In this document: positions 45,894 through 54,208 of the stretch, piece by piece
How positions within the stretch are numbered: the stretch's first letter is position 1
Layout: the number at the start of each line of letters is the position of its first letter
NCBI GenBank assembly: GCA_036478595.1
Contig: JAZGEF010000049.1
Location: 1-64,000, forward strand
Length of the DNA stretch: 64,000 bases
Source of the DNA: Granulosicoccus sp036478595
GTDB taxonomy: Bacteria; Pseudomonadota; Gammaproteobacteria; Granulosicoccales; Granulosicoccaceae
Direction of reading: 5' to 3'
Made by a program: the position numbers and the translations under genes
Notes under the pieces: model-generated
The model's database searches: none
Seen by the model: only the letters and a program-made list of their open reading frames with translations
What the model was told of the DNA's origin: nothing

Positions 45894-46468
45894 TGTGCTG
45901 TATTTTCGGTTGCTGTTGCCGTTTCTGTTGTCTCAACCGTAACTGTTCTAGTGGCGTTAACGGCGACATTCATCTGCTTATAAGCAAACTGGGATCGAAC
46001 ATGTATATTACCTATGTACGAACAAGATAAATTAATACGCAAGAACATATGCTTATCACCGCTGTACTGACGAGTTTCTCCAACATAGCCGTTGTCTTCC
46101 CTGCCAGAAACTAACTCAGTGTCGGCATCAACCACACCATTCGAGTTGAGATCTTCATATAACGCCAACACAGGCGGGCCTGAAAAAGTATTGCCAGAAT
46201 AATCAATATTGACACTAATCTCCGCTTCGCCAATTGGTGAACCATCACCATCATGAACAGAGAGCAGTAATGGCGTATCAACATAGTTATTAGGGTTAAA
46301 CACACAACCACCGTTGCTATTGGTAATCTGTGTTATATCGATTGACTGACCTTCAGGCGAAATACGCACTTCAGCATCGCTTGGCAACTGGCCAGACGAA
46401 TCACAACCTAGCAACGTAATTGATGCTAGCAAGCTTAGTAGCACAGTCGATTTAATTTGATATTTCAT
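45890..46468 (-). CDS. Lipoprotein with an EF-hand-like calcium loop
   Basis: 192 aa from ATG 46468, which has AGGAAG upstream; a longer frame to 46525 would run into tadC. The lipobox is LLGC (Cys22). The domain at residues about 60-160 contains EDLNSNGVVDADTE: Asp106, Asn108, Asn110, Gly111, Asp114 and Glu117 fit the 12-residue EF-hand loop. The flanking strands (EAEISVNIDYSG) suggest a beta-sandwich. A Thr/Glu-rich C-terminus follows. Not matched to a known Tad component. Confidence 0.65.
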   Translation of the reverse strand: MKYQIKSTVLLSLLASITLLGCDSSGQLPSDAEVRISPEGQSIDITQITNSNGGCVFNPNNYVDTPLLLSVHDGDGSPIGEAEISVNIDYSGNTFSGPPVLALYEDLNSNGVVDADTELVSGREDNGYVGETRQYSGDKHMFLRINLSCSYIGNIHVRSQFAYKQMNVAVNATRTVTVETTETATATENTAQ

Positions 46469-46500
46469 ATGTCTTCCTTGATCGTGAAACAAACATGGCC

Positions 46501-47412
46501 TTAACCTGGCCAATGATAGGCCCACACAATTGGGGCAAATGTAATCATCTGTTCAAGAATGGCCTTACTAAGAATTAAAAAACCCAGCACTAAAAACGTT
46601 GTTGGGAATATAAACATCACCAGAGGCCCCAATAGCTTCACTGGTGCCTCCATTGCAAGCTTCTCAGCTCGTTGAAATCGCTCACTACGTAATTGTTCTG
46701 CCTGGGCACGTAAAATAGGGCCAAGGCTAGAGCCAGATTTTTCGGCTTGTATCATGCTCGACACAACTGAGGTCAATGATCGTGCACCGGTTCGATCAGC
46801 CATCGCTCTTAAGGAATCGGCACGAGTCTTACCCGCTCTGATATCACGTAGCACTCTGGATATCTCACTACGTAGTGGCGAATCAGATGATTTCATTACC
46901 GCTTGTGTCAAACCACCAGTAAGATTGCTACCTGCCTCCACCGACAAGGTAATGATATCTAGGTAAAACGGTAGTGCTCTGAGTATGCTGTTTTTACGTT
47001 TACCGGTGACTTCTCGCAACCAAAGCTCTGGATAAAAATAACCCGCAATGCCGATGCATAGAGAGAACATAGCGGCGTCAAAACCTGCCAGTTTTAACAA
47101 CAGATAGAAAAGCATGGTAAACGCAAAAAACGAAACAACCTTGGCACCGATAAACTGCTCAGACGATAGGCTGTATTCAACACCCGCCTGCTTTAAGCGG
47201 AAAAAGGTTAGTGTTTTTTGTTGTTCACTAACGATCTCACCACAGTAGTGCACAAACAGCTGAATCAATGGCCAGACCAAACGATAACCCAAGGCAGGGC
47301 GATCCATAAAGGATCGATCTTCATCTGGGACCGCATGAAACATGCGATATAGTTGATAAAAAACGATTGCTACAAATGCACCAAACATTAGGCTGATAGC
47401 GAAGATAATCAT
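46501..47412 (-). CDS. tadC: Tad pilus inner-membrane protein TadC
   Basis: 303-aa T2SF-domain protein with hydrophobic segments near the N-terminus, the middle (FFAFTMLFYLLLKLAG, FSLCIGIAGYF) and the C-terminus (LVMFIFPTTFLVLGFLIL). The central cytoplasmic domain has DIITLSVEAGSNLTGGLTQ and SRVLRDIRAGKTRADSLR. It partners with TadB and the TadA ATPase to drive pilus assembly. Its start overlaps the tadB stop by four bases. Confidence 0.9.
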   Translation of the reverse strand: MIIFAISLMFGAFVAIVFYQLYRMFHAVPDEDRSFMDRPALGYRLVWPLIQLFVHYCGEIVSEQQKTLTFFRLKQAGVEYSLSSEQFIGAKVVSFFAFTMLFYLLLKLAGFDAAMFSLCIGIAGYFYPELWLREVTGKRKNSILRALPFYLDIITLSVEAGSNLTGGLTQAVMKSSDSPLRSEISRVLRDIRAGKTRADSLRAMADRTGARSLTSVVSSMIQAEKSGSSLGPILRAQAEQLRSERFQRAEKLAMEAPVKLLGPLVMFIFPTTFLVLGFLILSKAILEQMITFAPIVWAYHWPG

Positions 47413-48257
47413 ATTTCAATATTCACTATCTTGCGTATCATTGCGCCACCGACAAGTTGGAGCACTAGAATTACGAATAAAAATATCCATCCTAACAAGC
47501 CGGTATAAATGGCTCGGGTGGCTTCCGGCTCAATAAATAATAAGGCAGCTAGAACCATAAATGGCAGCATGGTTACCACTCGTCCCTGCAGCACACCCTG
47601 GGCAGTAAGGGCTTTGATCTTGCCCTCCATTTCCAGCTTTCGTCTGATGGTGTCAGATAAACGATGCAGTATTTCTGAAAGATTACCGCCAACGTCTTGC
47701 GCAATCAAAGCCGCTGAGATAACTAAATCCATTTCTTCGGTTTGTACACGCTCACCTAAATTCTCTAGGGCCTCCTCCAAACGAGAACCTAATCGTTGTT
47801 CTCGAAGCATGAGGGAGAATTCTTGTGAAATTGGCCCTGTTTGTTCTGCAACCATCGCTTGAATGGCAGTGGTAAACGTAGAGCCGGCGCGCATAGCACC
47901 CGATATTTGCTGTAAAGCATCTGGTAATGCCGTGTTGATTGCATCTCGACGATTGTTAGCCAGACGTTTCATGATCATCTTGGGAGCTATGATGATACAG
48001 GCAACGACGGCTGCAATCAGAACAGGCGATTGGCCTAACCAGACCAGCAAAATCGGCACTAGCAGCAAGGCACCAATAAAAATAAACAGCAATTTACGTG
48101 CATCCGCAAATACAAACATTTTTTGAAGCTGGTCGTCAGCGGTATTGGTAAAGTGCTGGGAATAGCGCTCCCAGGCACCTGCTGATGTGTGAAGAATCGA
48201 ATACACCACTAAGCTAGCGCTTATAAAAATGACAACTAAAATGAGTAAGACGTTCAT
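47409..48257 (-). CDS. tadB: Tad pilus inner-membrane protein TadB
   Basis: 282-aa T2SF-domain protein. N-terminal membrane segment, then LPDALQQISGAMRAGSTFTTAIQAM and GGNLSEILHRLSDTIRRKLEMEGKI, which are TadB signatures, and a C-terminal hydrophobic hairpin (LPFMVLAALLFIE). The product starts at ATG 48257, sharing one base with the tadA stop. Confidence 0.9.
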   Translation of the reverse strand: MNVLLILVVIFISASLVVYSILHTSAGAWERYSQHFTNTADDQLQKMFVFADARKLLFIFIGALLLVPILLVWLGQSPVLIAAVVACIIIAPKMIMKRLANNRRDAINTALPDALQQISGAMRAGSTFTTAIQAMVAEQTGPISQEFSLMLREQRLGSRLEEALENLGERVQTEEMDLVISAALIAQDVGGNLSEILHRLSDTIRRKLEMEGKIKALTAQGVLQGRVVTMLPFMVLAALLFIEPEATRAIYTGLLGWIFLFVILVLQLVGGAMIRKIVNIEI

Positions 48258-50143
48258 CAGATCACTGCCTTAGATTTGAACGCATCCAGATTCACTTCAA
48301 TACCGATGCTGCGTAAATCTTCATAAAACGTCGGGATAAATCCAGTAGGGCGGAAAGTACCCTGCACTACGCCGTTTTCATCAACACCCTCTTGCTTGTA
48401 TTCAAAAATGTCTTGTAACTGAACAGTTCCGCTCTCCACACCCACCACTTCAGTTACTTTGGTAATTTTACGTGAACCGCAGGGAAATCGAGTCTGTTGA
48501 ATAATCATATCCACTGCAGAGGCCACCTGCTCGCGGATAGCTGTCACTGGCAAATCCATACCAGCCATTAATACCAATACTTCGAGCCTTGAGATAACAT
48601 CGCGAGGATTGTTAGCGTGAATGGTAGTAAGTGAACCATCGTGGCCGGTGTTCATTGCTTGTAACATATCAATCGCTTCGCCACCACGACACTCACCTAC
48701 CACGATCCTATCTGGGCGCATACGCAGTGCATTTTTTACCAGTTCACGTATCGGGATTTCACCTTTACCTTCCAGGTTAGGTGGGCGTGATTCTAGTGAC
48801 ACCAAATTGGGCTGAACCAGTTTAACTTCAGCAGCGTCTTCTATTGTGACGATTCGTTCCGAGTCTGGTATAAAATTAGAGAGCACATTCAACAATGTGG
48901 TTTTACCAGAACCAGTACCTCCAGCCACAATGATGTTCTTACGCATCTCTACACAGATACGTAAAAAATCACCCATTTGATCATTGGTTGAACCCGATGC
49001 AATTAAATCTCTGAATTCCAATCGCTTTTTAGGAAATTTTCTGATTGTAAGACTTGGGCCTTTTAATGCCAAAGGTGGTATAACGGCATTAACACGCGAG
49101 CCATCTTTTAACCGAGCATCTACAATCGGGCTACTCTCATCGATACGCCTGCCAATTGGCGTGATGATACGTTCGATAATTGAATAGACGGCTTTGTCAC
49201 TACTGAATTGATATTGCGAGCGCGTGATTTTGCCGTTTTTCTCCACAAATATCTCACGATGATTGTTAACCATGATTTCCGTAACACTTTCATCTTCAAG
49301 AAACTGTTCGAGTGGGCCTAAGCCAACGGATTCGTTCAACACATTATTTTTTAGTTTTTCAACATCAAGATCACCTGGTATCTGTGATAACAGGCTGCTA
49401 ACTATGGCAGCAATAAGCTCTTGTGATTCTTCCCGCAATTGATCGTCCGTCATTCGGTTAACGTCTTTACGACGTAAGTCCATTTGATCAATTAGCTGGT
49501 CATGAACAATGCTACTCCAATACGCAACACGCTCATCAATTTTTGGCTCGTCGATCTTTGGTTCAACTGGAGTTGAAGAGCTGCCAAAGTTGGCAGGGGC
49601 CATATTATTCTCTGCATTTGCAGCGACTGGAAGCTCCGATCCTTCAGCTACCGTTTCTGGTTCAGCAATATTAATTGCTGTACTGGATTCTTCTAATGCA
49701 CTAATACGCGAAACAGCCCGAGCTGCAAAAGACAGTACCCGACTGGCACCTGATCGGTTAGTGTTTTTTTCCTCAGGAGCTACGGATAATTCTTCTTCGT
49801 TTGCTTCTTTGTATATGGGCTGTTCAATGGTAGCCGATACCTTGTCAAGCTTTGGCAAACCATCCAACCATAGCGTAACGTCGCCAATAGTCACTTCATC
49901 CAATTCAGACAGTGGACCATACTCAACCACCCTCTTGCGGTTAACCCAAGTTCCACTAAGGCTACCCAGATCCTTTAAGTGAACGCCATCGGACTTAAGT
50001 ATTAGCTCTACGTGTTTTTTAGACACGCGTTTGGCATCAACGACTAAATCGCTACTACGGATACTGCCGATAGCGCAAGCGGAACCTTTTACTTTATGAA
50101 GCTTGCGTCGACCACCACTATGCTGGAAGTAAAAATCAAACAT
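48257..50143 (-). CDS. tadA: Tad pilus ATPase TadA/CpaF with N-terminal FHA domain
   Basis: 628-aa protein. Residues about 1-90 are an FHA domain (ACAIGSIRSSDLVVD, KRVSKKHVELIL, LGSLSGTWVNRKRV). A linker of low complexity follows to about residue 200, then the CpaF secretion ATPase: Walker A AGGTGSGKTTLLNVL (near 405), Asp box, Walker B IVVGECRGGEAIDML and the His box TTIHANNPRD. Powers Flp pilus polymerisation. ATG 50143 lies 4 bases after the secretin stop; a frame to 50206 would overlap it. The FHA fusion may recruit a phosphorylated partner or replace TadZ (inference). Confidence 0.92.
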   Translation of the reverse strand: MFDFYFQHSGGRRKLHKVKGSACAIGSIRSSDLVVDAKRVSKKHVELILKSDGVHLKDLGSLSGTWVNRKRVVEYGPLSELDEVTIGDVTLWLDGLPKLDKVSATIEQPIYKEANEEELSVAPEEKNTNRSGASRVLSFAARAVSRISALEESSTAINIAEPETVAEGSELPVAANAENNMAPANFGSSSTPVEPKIDEPKIDERVAYWSSIVHDQLIDQMDLRRKDVNRMTDDQLREESQELIAAIVSSLLSQIPGDLDVEKLKNNVLNESVGLGPLEQFLEDESVTEIMVNNHREIFVEKNGKITRSQYQFSSDKAVYSIIERIITPIGRRIDESSPIVDARLKDGSRVNAVIPPLALKGPSLTIRKFPKKRLEFRDLIASGSTNDQMGDFLRICVEMRKNIIVAGGTGSGKTTLLNVLSNFIPDSERIVTIEDAAEVKLVQPNLVSLESRPPNLEGKGEIPIRELVKNALRMRPDRIVVGECRGGEAIDMLQAMNTGHDGSLTTIHANNPRDVISRLEVLVLMAGMDLPVTAIREQVASAVDMIIQQTRFPCGSRKITKVTEVVGVESGTVQLQDIFEYKQEGVDENGVVQGTFRPTGFIPTFYEDLRSIGIEVNLDAFKSKAVI

Positions 50144-50147
50144 CGAG

Positions 50148-51590
50148 CTATTCCATGATCGGCAGAGTTTGCCGAACCTGATCTGTCTTCGCATTGAACG
50201 CTTCAAGACGCTCTTGATTGATTGCAGACATAGAGTTGTTACTCGGGTCGATCACTTCGGGTGTCACAAATATAACAAGCTCGCTAACTGAAGTACGAAC
50301 GTTGCGAGATTTGAATAGTGCACCAAGAATTGGCAGATTGCCCAAACCTGGCAACTTGTCTACATCTTTACTGTTCTCAGATGTTAGCAAACCAGAAATA
50401 ACAATGGTTTCACCGGAGCGCACATTAACCTGAGTTTGCGCACGCCTGGTTAGTAAGCCGGGTGCACCCTGTATTGTTACCGCAGGGTCAAGGGAGCTGA
50501 TCTCGGTGTCGATTAATGTGCGTATGTTTCCAGCAGAATCAATCTGAGGTGAAATATCGAGTTTGATACCATATTCTTTAAACTCGACAACTGTATTGCC
50601 ATTAGCATCACGTGTTGGATAAGGAACTTCACCACCTGCCAGGAACTTAGCACTGCCACCACTAGAGGCCGTTAGCACCGGTTCTGCAATAGTCACTGCA
50701 TCACCGTTGGTAGATAGAAAATTAATACGCGACGTGATATTGGAAGCGATACCAAAGTAGGTGGAGAACGGTTCTACCGTATTGGGTAAGCCGGTAAAGC
50801 CCCCAACGGTAGGACGAAACAAATTATTGCCTACAGCATCACCGGCTATAGCAAAGCCAGGACCAGCCGCTCCGTCACTCCAGTCGATGCCAAGTTGACC
50901 CAGTGCGCTTTTACGGAACTCAACCATTTTGACTTTCATACGCACCATTTTTTCCATATAGAAGCGCGTTTCCGGATCACCTTCGCTAACTCGAACGTTG
51001 TAGTCTGTTTGCGATCCATCCTTATGCCACAAACGGATAGAACTACTGCCCGCAGTCGACGCGATAACTAACAATTCACCTGTTGCAAGTACTTCAGCTC
51101 GTACAATTTTGCCGTTACCGACCGCTACGCGCACTACCTGCACACGATCCAGAACTTGTACTTCGCCAACAAACATGTCCACTTTTTTGGATAGTACCTC
51201 CAATAGCGGTGCAGAATCAGCAGCTGTATTGGTTGCACTTTGGCCTGAGAATTCCTTAATCAACGATTTAGCACGATTGTCTTTTTCCGACAAACCGCCG
51301 GGGATCAACAAGAGTTGATCAAGCTTAGGCGATCCACCTTCTGCTAATCCATTATATCTAGCGATAGCCGATGCGTTAGCACGCGATCCAGTTAGCCGCT
51401 GAGCAATATCAGCGAACGATTCACCACCTATAGACATGTAAAGTCGATCGCCAGCATCGCCACTCGTTTTGAATGATTGCGAAGATTGGTTTGACGGCGC
51501 ACCGATCTCAATCCATCCGGTTGCGAACGAAGCAACTGAAAACGCGCTACTAGCAAGCAGCACAAATCCGTTTGCGAATAATTTGAACAT
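50148..51590 (-). CDS. cpaC: Tad secretin CpaC/RcpA with LysM-like N-terminal segment
   Basis: 480-aa outer-membrane channel protein. Signal peptide 1-23 (ending FATG). Residues about 49-98 read DRLYMSIGGESFADIAQR...GLAEGG...LLLIPG, a LysM-like fold that would bind peptidoglycan. An N-terminal pilus domain (VQVVRVAVGNGKIVRAEVLATGE) and the secretin domain (VRSGETIVISGLLTSENSKDV, LGNLPILGALFKSR) follow. Usual CpaC proteins lack the LysM segment. Its ATG overlaps the cpaB stop by one base. Confidence 0.9.
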   Translation of the reverse strand: MFKLFANGFVLLASSAFSVASFATGWIEIGAPSNQSSQSFKTSGDAGDRLYMSIGGESFADIAQRLTGSRANASAIARYNGLAEGGSPKLDQLLLIPGGLSEKDNRAKSLIKEFSGQSATNTAADSAPLLEVLSKKVDMFVGEVQVLDRVQVVRVAVGNGKIVRAEVLATGELLVIASTAGSSSIRLWHKDGSQTDYNVRVSEGDPETRFYMEKMVRMKVKMVEFRKSALGQLGIDWSDGAAGPGFAIAGDAVGNNLFRPTVGGFTGLPNTVEPFSTYFGIASNITSRINFLSTNGDAVTIAEPVLTASSGGSAKFLAGGEVPYPTRDANGNTVVEFKEYGIKLDISPQIDSAGNIRTLIDTEISSLDPAVTIQGAPGLLTRRAQTQVNVRSGETIVISGLLTSENSKDVDKLPGLGNLPILGALFKSRNVRTSVSELVIFVTPEVIDPSNNSMSAINQERLEAFNAKTDQVRQTLPIME

Positions 51591-52429
51591 CAGGATCCTC
51601 CGATGATGTATTCAATGCCAGGATTTTTCTTAGCTTTCTTCTGACGCTTTTTAACAACTGGCGTTACAGACTTCACCTCGCCGAACAATGAAGAAACACT
51701 CATCGGCTTTGTGCTTAGCGGCGATTCGTCTTCAGGGTTTCGTAGCATGGCCGTCATTTTTCCAATTTGTTGAGACAAGGTAATTTTCTTGGCTTGCTCA
51801 GGGCTAACTTGAACAGTGATGGTGGTAAAACTGCGTTTAGCCCCGGCACCATTTTTATCTATTAAGGTTTGCACACCGGTAGCGATGACATCTAAATTCT
51901 GGATAATTGGAGTTATCTGCTGATTAGAACCTGAACCGTAGGTAAGCAATAAATCAATTCGGTCTTTAGGTTGCAGAAATCCTGATATCGAATTGATCTC
52001 ATCTACACGCACTGTCATTGCGCGCAAACCAGTTGGTACTTTTCCTGAGAACGTTGGACTCAAGCCGCCTTCTAAATGTGCCCATAACAACGGGCGACCT
52101 TCATCTATATCAAAATCGACCCGTTGACCAATCGCTACATCGTAGTTGGCTGCCGTAACCGAATTACTATCGGCGTACTTCTCTGGAATTTCACGAAGCA
52201 GCAGATCATTGCTCGAGACGATTTCACCTCTGCGCAGTTTGCGATTTGGCACCACGATTTTCACCATGGTTTCGGTTTGCTCAAGCTGCCCTTTGTAATA
52301 AGCAACCTGCTCTTCTATATAGTTTTTAGAAAGCAACACACCCATACCACCTAATATTATTGCCAAACACATCATGATTAGGTTTTTTTTGGATTTCCGC
52401 GTCTTCTTACCGTTTGTTAGATCAATCAT
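51590..52429 (-). CDS. cpaB: Tad assembly protein CpaB/RcpC
   Basis: 279-aa protein. An N-terminal TM helix (IMMCLAIILGGMGVLL) is followed by a SAF domain (VVPNRKLRRGEIVSSNDLLLREIPEKY) and the RcpC domain (LRAMTVRVDEINSISGFLQPKDRIDLLLTYG). It works in the periplasm with the secretin. The C-terminus is Lys-rich. ATG 52429. Confidence 0.9.
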   Translation of the reverse strand: MIDLTNGKKTRKSKKNLIMMCLAIILGGMGVLLSKNYIEEQVAYYKGQLEQTETMVKIVVPNRKLRRGEIVSSNDLLLREIPEKYADSNSVTAANYDVAIGQRVDFDIDEGRPLLWAHLEGGLSPTFSGKVPTGLRAMTVRVDEINSISGFLQPKDRIDLLLTYGSGSNQQITPIIQNLDVIATGVQTLIDKNGAGAKRSFTTITVQVSPEQAKKITLSQQIGKMTAMLRNPEDESPLSTKPMSVSSLFGEVKSVTPVVKKRQKKAKKNPGIEYIIGGS

Positions 52430-52459
52430 AGCTGCCTTGCAAAAGTTGAATAGGTCCGT

Positions 52460-52654
52460 TTACGGAAGAGATAAAAGATAAGTACTATTTGCCTGAAACG
52501 CGCGTAGTGTGTCGAGGAACCAGTCCACAAGAGAAATATCAAACGGAGGAATAGGTAAAAAAAGGGTACTAATGATCATTGCGGAAAGCACAATATACTC
52601 AATGCTAGCTGAACCCGATTGTCGTTGTTTTCGAATTTTCTGTAGATCAACCAT
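52460..52654 (-). CDS. 64-aa pilin-like peptide
   Basis: MVDLQKIRKQRQSGSASIEYIVLSAMI: a basic N-terminus, a Gly-Ser-Ala-Ser-Ile-Glu-Tyr junction and a hydrophobic stretch (YIVLSAMIISTLFLPIPPF), like TadE/Flp prepilin-type signals. The remaining 30 residues are short and amphipathic. It overlaps the start of the 231-aa protein by eight bases, so the two are probably coupled. A minor pilin or assembly peptide is possible. Confidence 0.6.
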   Translation of the reverse strand: MVDLQKIRKQRQSGSASIEYIVLSAMIISTLFLPIPPFDISLVDWFLDTLRAFQANSTYLLSLP

Positions 52655-53342
52655 TGCTCTGAGTCCGATTTAGCAAGATCACCGTCGTGCCATCTTGAGC
52701 GGCACTGACCACTATTTCAAACGCCGATATTCGCTTGTTAAACTTCATTACGTGGCTACCTTCTACAAATTCATCGGACACAAGTATCCAACCATCACGA
52801 CTTAGATGATCCTTGTAAAAGCCCACCGCTGCGCCAACACTAGAGGGCGTCACTAGTATCGTGGTGTGGCCTGTCTTCCCCTTGTCTCCTGTTCGCGTAT
52901 GAGAAACCTGAGAGGTGTTTGGCGGGGTTGGAATCGAATCGGATCTAAGCTGAGGCTTTGCTACCAATGCCATTGAGGAGATAAACCCTTCTGTATCTCC
53001 ATCGCGACCAGTTTTAATTTGTACAACCAAATTATGAGATTCGGATATACGGCTAATAATTCGCCATTCACCGACCTTTTTCTCAACAAAACTCGGAATA
53101 TCACTTAGGCTATCACCCTGCGTTCCCCATGCGGTACGGTAGAAGTTCATAACCTCTTCCACAGACTGGTTTGTAGAGAGTGTTTTGACAGCCATGCCAT
53201 GCCCATTATGGTTCATATCAGTGGCTACCCAGCTAGTTGTTGCACCGTTAGGTAAATCAACGAATTGCAGATCATTATTAACGGCCCGCGCGGTCGACAC
53301 ACACAACGTTAGAAGAATCGCGCTTAGCACTTTGATATGCAT
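52647..53342 (-). CDS. Secreted Tad-locus protein with two related domains, function unknown
   Basis: 231-aa protein, signal peptide 1-20 (cleavage after TARA). Two modules resemble each other: residues about 50-130 (SVEEVMNFYRTAWGTQGD, RISESHNLVVQIKTG) and about 150-225 (SVGAAVGFYKDHLSRDG, RISAFEIVVSAAQDGTTVIL). Each has a helix starting SVxxxxxFY and two strands ending in a hydrophobic run. An internal duplication is inferred. Not matched to a named Tad component. Confidence 0.6.
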   Translation of the reverse strand: MHIKVLSAILLTLCVSTARAVNNDLQFVDLPNGATTSWVATDMNHNGHGMAVKTLSTNQSVEEVMNFYRTAWGTQGDSLSDIPSFVEKKVGEWRIISRISESHNLVVQIKTGRDGDTEGFISSMALVAKPQLRSDSIPTPPNTSQVSHTRTGDKGKTGHTTILVTPSSVGAAVGFYKDHLSRDGWILVSDEFVEGSHVMKFNKRISAFEIVVSAAQDGTTVILLNRTQSNG

Positions 53343-53356
53343 TTGAATTCCTTATA

Positions 53357-54208
53357 TTACTCGGGGTAATCACCGAGCAATCGCGGCAACGGCTCCATGT
53401 CAACATGGCCAAAGCCAAATTTGCCGTGTTTACGTTTAAGCCCTTTGAGCTCTTTAAACACTGGCACGTTACCTATTGCCGCTAAAATGTCGCTGACATC
53501 ACGTATCGCCGTGGTGGGTACAAAACTACGAGTACGATCAGCCGCTTGACGATCACTGCTTGCACTCCAGTTATCTACCATGATGCTATTTTCAGCTGTC
53601 ATACAGGCGAACGTTGTTCCTTCGTCATTACAGGCATTGGTATTCGCTCCATTAAGAAGGGCATTTTCTTTTACCCTGACTTGAACCGCTGCTCTAAGCA
53701 AACCATCGGCTGCTATACCCCAATCAGTACCAGGCGCCCACGACAAAATATCACCTGCATCTTTTACAGTTCCGCCAAAACTCACGCCCACACTTGAACC
53801 ACCGTCAATGCTGTTAGTGATATTCACTTGCAGCGCATCGGCTGCAGCGCTGTTATCGGCTATGCGTACTGCACCCTTCTCCATATATGAAGTGGGGGCA
53901 ACACCACTCGTCTCACCCCAAAGCCGGTTGCTTGCATGCTGCACTGCCCGGGTTTTGATCGCCCCTTCTGAATCTTGGAAAAACCGTGAATCGATTTGAT
54001 CAGCAGGATTAAGCGTACTAGACACAGTAGCTTCCCATGCTGCATAACGGCTAGCGTTGATCGTAGTCTGTTTTAAGTCGATCATCTTGCCCACCATCGG
54101 AATACCGATCATGATGGGCAACATAGCTAAAGTCAGCACAGCAAACTCAGTCATTGAGCTTCCCTGTGTATAAATACCTGGCTTGTTGGTTTTGATAAAT
54201 TGGTTCAT
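53357..54208 (-). CDS. TadE/TadF-like pseudopilin
   Basis: 283-aa protein with N-terminus NKPGIYTQGSSMTEFAVLTLAMLPIMIGIPMV: a GSSMTEF prepilin-type junction and one TM helix. NASRYAAWEATVSS is the usual TadE/F follow-on. The remainder is an extracellular domain of unknown fold with two cysteines (NACNDEGTTFACMT). It overlaps the TadG-like gene by four bases. Confidence 0.75.
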   Translation of the reverse strand: MNQFIKTNKPGIYTQGSSMTEFAVLTLAMLPIMIGIPMVGKMIDLKQTTINASRYAAWEATVSSTLNPADQIDSRFFQDSEGAIKTRAVQHASNRLWGETSGVAPTSYMEKGAVRIADNSAAADALQVNITNSIDGGSSVGVSFGGTVKDAGDILSWAPGTDWGIAADGLLRAAVQVRVKENALLNGANTNACNDEGTTFACMTAENSIMVDNWSASSDRQAADRTRSFVPTTAIRDVSDILAAIGNVPVFKELKGLKRKHGKFGFGHVDMEPLPRLLGDYPE

